Assembly (NCBI GenBank): GCA_034044135.1
Contig: CP139021.1
Coordinates: 6,486,001 to 6,550,000, forward strand
Direction: 5' to 3'
From: Flammeovirgaceae bacterium SG7u.111
GTDB lineage: Bacteria > Bacteroidota > Bacteroidia > Cytophagales > Flammeovirgaceae
Length of the DNA: 64,000 nt
This document shows, one piece after another, positions 62,638 to 64,000 of this stretch (the stretch's first letter is position 1; the number at the start of each line of letters is the position of its first letter). The position numbers and the translations under genes were made by a program. The notes beneath the pieces are model-generated. The model was not told where the DNA came from. It searched no databases and was given only the letters and a program-made list of their open reading frames with translations.

Positions 62638-64000
62638 TTAATATCCTGGTGTTTGTGTAAGTTCACCGTCTGTAGCATCGCCATTGGCTTTCTGAATTTC
62701 TTCAATGGCAATGGGAATAAAATACAATCTATCGTCCCAAGCTCTTTCGAATAAACTGACAGGAGTATATGTTTTTACACCGGTATCAACATCTTTGACA
62801 ATATCTATCCCATGTAGGTTTACAACTTCTGTATACGGAGCAATTTTCCATCTTCTCACATCAAAGTATCTGTGCTCTTCAAAAGCCAACTCAACTCGTC
62901 GTTCGTTATAAAGTTTTGTTCGAAGTTCCTCTCCAGTAACTGTTGCCGGAATTGCAGGCATTTCAACAGTTGGCCTCGCTCTTATCATGTTTAAATACTC
63001 TCTGCAAGTAGCTTCATCACCAAGTTCAAACATTGCTTCGGCATAATTGAGGTATACCTCACCTAACCTGAAGCGGATATAAGGGCTGACGTAATTTTGG
63101 CTCCAGCCCATATCAGGCATAACATCGGTTCCTGGCATAAACTTTCTCAAGGTATAATTACTACGAGGGTTATCTCCGCTTTGCTTATACGAATCGAAGC
63201 CCCATGTAGCTCCATCTGACGAGATCCACTTCTCCATAATTACATCACGTAATTCTGTTCCATCAAAAGTGACTGATTGATAAAAGCGTGGGTCGCGATT
63301 AGCGTAAGGATTTTGCGGGTCGTATCCCGAAGCCGGGTTGATTGTAGCAGTGTTTACATGGTTCTCTTTGATAAAAGGAAGTTCTCCATTCGTCATTTCG
63401 TAATCATCTACCAGGTTTTGAGACACGCCACCGGCGCCTCCCCAACCACCATAAGCACCCCACCGGCGACCCATCATGTACATTGGCAGGTCATGGGCAT
63501 TCGATGCCGTATAATTTCTAGCCCAAATTAATTCGTTATTAGCCGTTCCGCTAGGGGCATTAAAAAGTGTGGTATAATCAGGATGAAGCGAATAATTTCC
63601 ATCATCGATCAAATCTAGCGCTGCATCTGCTGCCTTCTGCCATTTTGATTGATCATTACTCTCATTAAAAAGCGGAGAAGCCATGTATAAGTAAAACCGG
63701 GAAAGCAAAGCCTTGGCAACCGATTGGTTTACTTTTCCAAAATCACCATCGCTGGCAAATATTGCTTCAGGTAAGTCAGGCATAGCTGCTGCTATATCAG
63801 CTTCTACATATGCAGCACACTCATCCATTGTATTGCGTGGAAAACTAAATTCGTCGTCCAATGCATACACCTTATCAATAATGGGTACACCGCCATACCT
63901 TACCATAAGCCTAAAGTACATAAATGCACGAATAACCCGTGCCTCAGCAATTAAAGATGTTTTTTCGTCATTATCCAACACCTCGTTGCCCTCCATTTCA
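62638..64000 (-). CDS. susD: SusD/RagB-type glycan-binding lipoprotein, 5' part outside the window
   Basis: At least 452 aa; the frame is open to the right edge, so the lipoprotein leader is missing. The SusD fold shows ARVIRAFMYFRLMVRYGGVP, then LYLNYAEAMFELGD-like VYLNYAEAMFELG and the C-terminal block RRVELAFEEHRYFDVRRWKI, ending YFIPIAIEEIQKANGDA. It captures glycan on the cell surface together with a SusC that should lie beyond the edge. Neighbouring GH95, sulfatase and GH43 genes point to a sulfated, fucose- or L-galactose-containing glycan. The symbol denotes the family. Confidence 0.92.
   Translation of the reverse strand, partial: EMEGNEVLDNDEKTSLIAEARVIRAFMYFRLMVRYGGVPIIDKVYALDDEFSFPRNTMDECAAYVEADIAAAMPDLPEAIFASDGDFGKVNQSVAKALLSRFYLYMASPLFNESNDQSKWQKAADAALDLIDDGNYSLHPDYTTLFNAPSGTANNELIWARNYTASNAHDLPMYMMGRRWGAYGGWGGAGGVSQNLVDDYEMTNGELPFIKENHVNTATINPASGYDPQNPYANRDPRFYQSVTFDGTELRDVIMEKWISSDGATWGFDSYKQSGDNPRSNYTLRKFMPGTDVMPDMGWSQNYVSPYIRFRLGEVYLNYAEAMFELGDEATCREYLNMIRARPTVEMPAIPATVTGEELRTKLYNERRVELAFEEHRYFDVRRWKIAPYTEVVNLHGIDIVKDVDTGVKTYTPVSLFERAWDDRLYFIPIAIEEIQKANGDATDGELTQTPGY

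Overview
The window reads as chromosomal DNA of a Bacteroidota bacterium, most likely a free-living, probably marine member of the Cytophagales. The signs are two SusC/SusD-type polysaccharide utilization loci (PULs), a hybrid two-component regulator, a type IX secretion (T9SS) C-terminal sorting domain, many signal peptides ending in -AQ, lipoproteins with a Cys after a short leader, few Shine-Dalgarno sites, and AT-rich DNA. The order is inference. I saw no rRNA, tRNA or CRISPR array.

Layout. (1) 1-6980: surface-polysaccharide genes (GT4, GT2, FkbM methyltransferase, GT2, sulfotransferase-like, GT4, then a convergent GT4), followed on the minus strand by a PCMD-type lipoprotein and an outer-membrane barrel. 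(2) 8918-13170: a very large protein with three TIR modules, a transmembrane helix, WD40-like repeats and a TPR-like tail. It is split by a frameshift. (3) 13.7-25 kb: a mixed area with an M61 peptidase, an archaemetzincin split by a frameshift, AraC regulators, a CE7 esterase, an MBL-fold protein, and several broken genes or fragments. (4) 25.0-36.9 kb: a complete fructan PUL, all on the minus strand: fructose-type hybrid sensor/regulator, MFS sugar porter, PfkB fructokinase, SusC, SusD and GH32 lipoprotein. (5) 37-40.6 kb: DinB, Crp, PAS and OmpA genes, then a 1.1 kb stretch of gene remnants. (6) 41.0-48.9 kb: the most striking locus. It holds a C39 peptidase-ABC exporter (PCAT), an HlyD-type fusion protein, six tandem 44-45 aa double-glycine precursors whose 12-13 aa cores are nearly pure Asp after P-D-[LIM]-E-V, a larger Ig-like protein ending in the same kind of Pro-Asp-Ile-Asp-Val plus poly-Asp tail, and a TPR sensor histidine kinase. 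(7) 49.4-52.7 kb: a T9SS-sorted protein, a repeat-rich secreted protein, a GyrI-like protein and a GNAT that may be frameshifted. (8) 52.9-64 kb: a second PUL on the minus strand: SusD (cut by the window edge), two GH95, a sulfatase fused to a jelly-roll domain, and GH43. This suggests a sulfated, fucose- or L-galactose-containing glycan.

How the parts work together. In the fructan PUL the sensor's periplasmic domain should bind fructose, GH32 releases it, SusCD and the MFS porter import it, and PfkB phosphorylates it. In the peptide locus, PCAT should cut after Gly-Gly and export acidic peptides through HlyD and an outer-membrane channel that is not in the window. No modification enzyme is present, so the peptides may be unmodified. 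Their similarity to the tail of the Ig-like protein and the adjacent sensor kinase suggest a signalling, matrix or assembly role rather than a classical bacteriocin. This last point is inference.

Several genes are disrupted by single frameshifts or stops (TIR protein, archaemetzincin, a small secreted protein, possibly GNAT). These may be real decay or sequencing errors.
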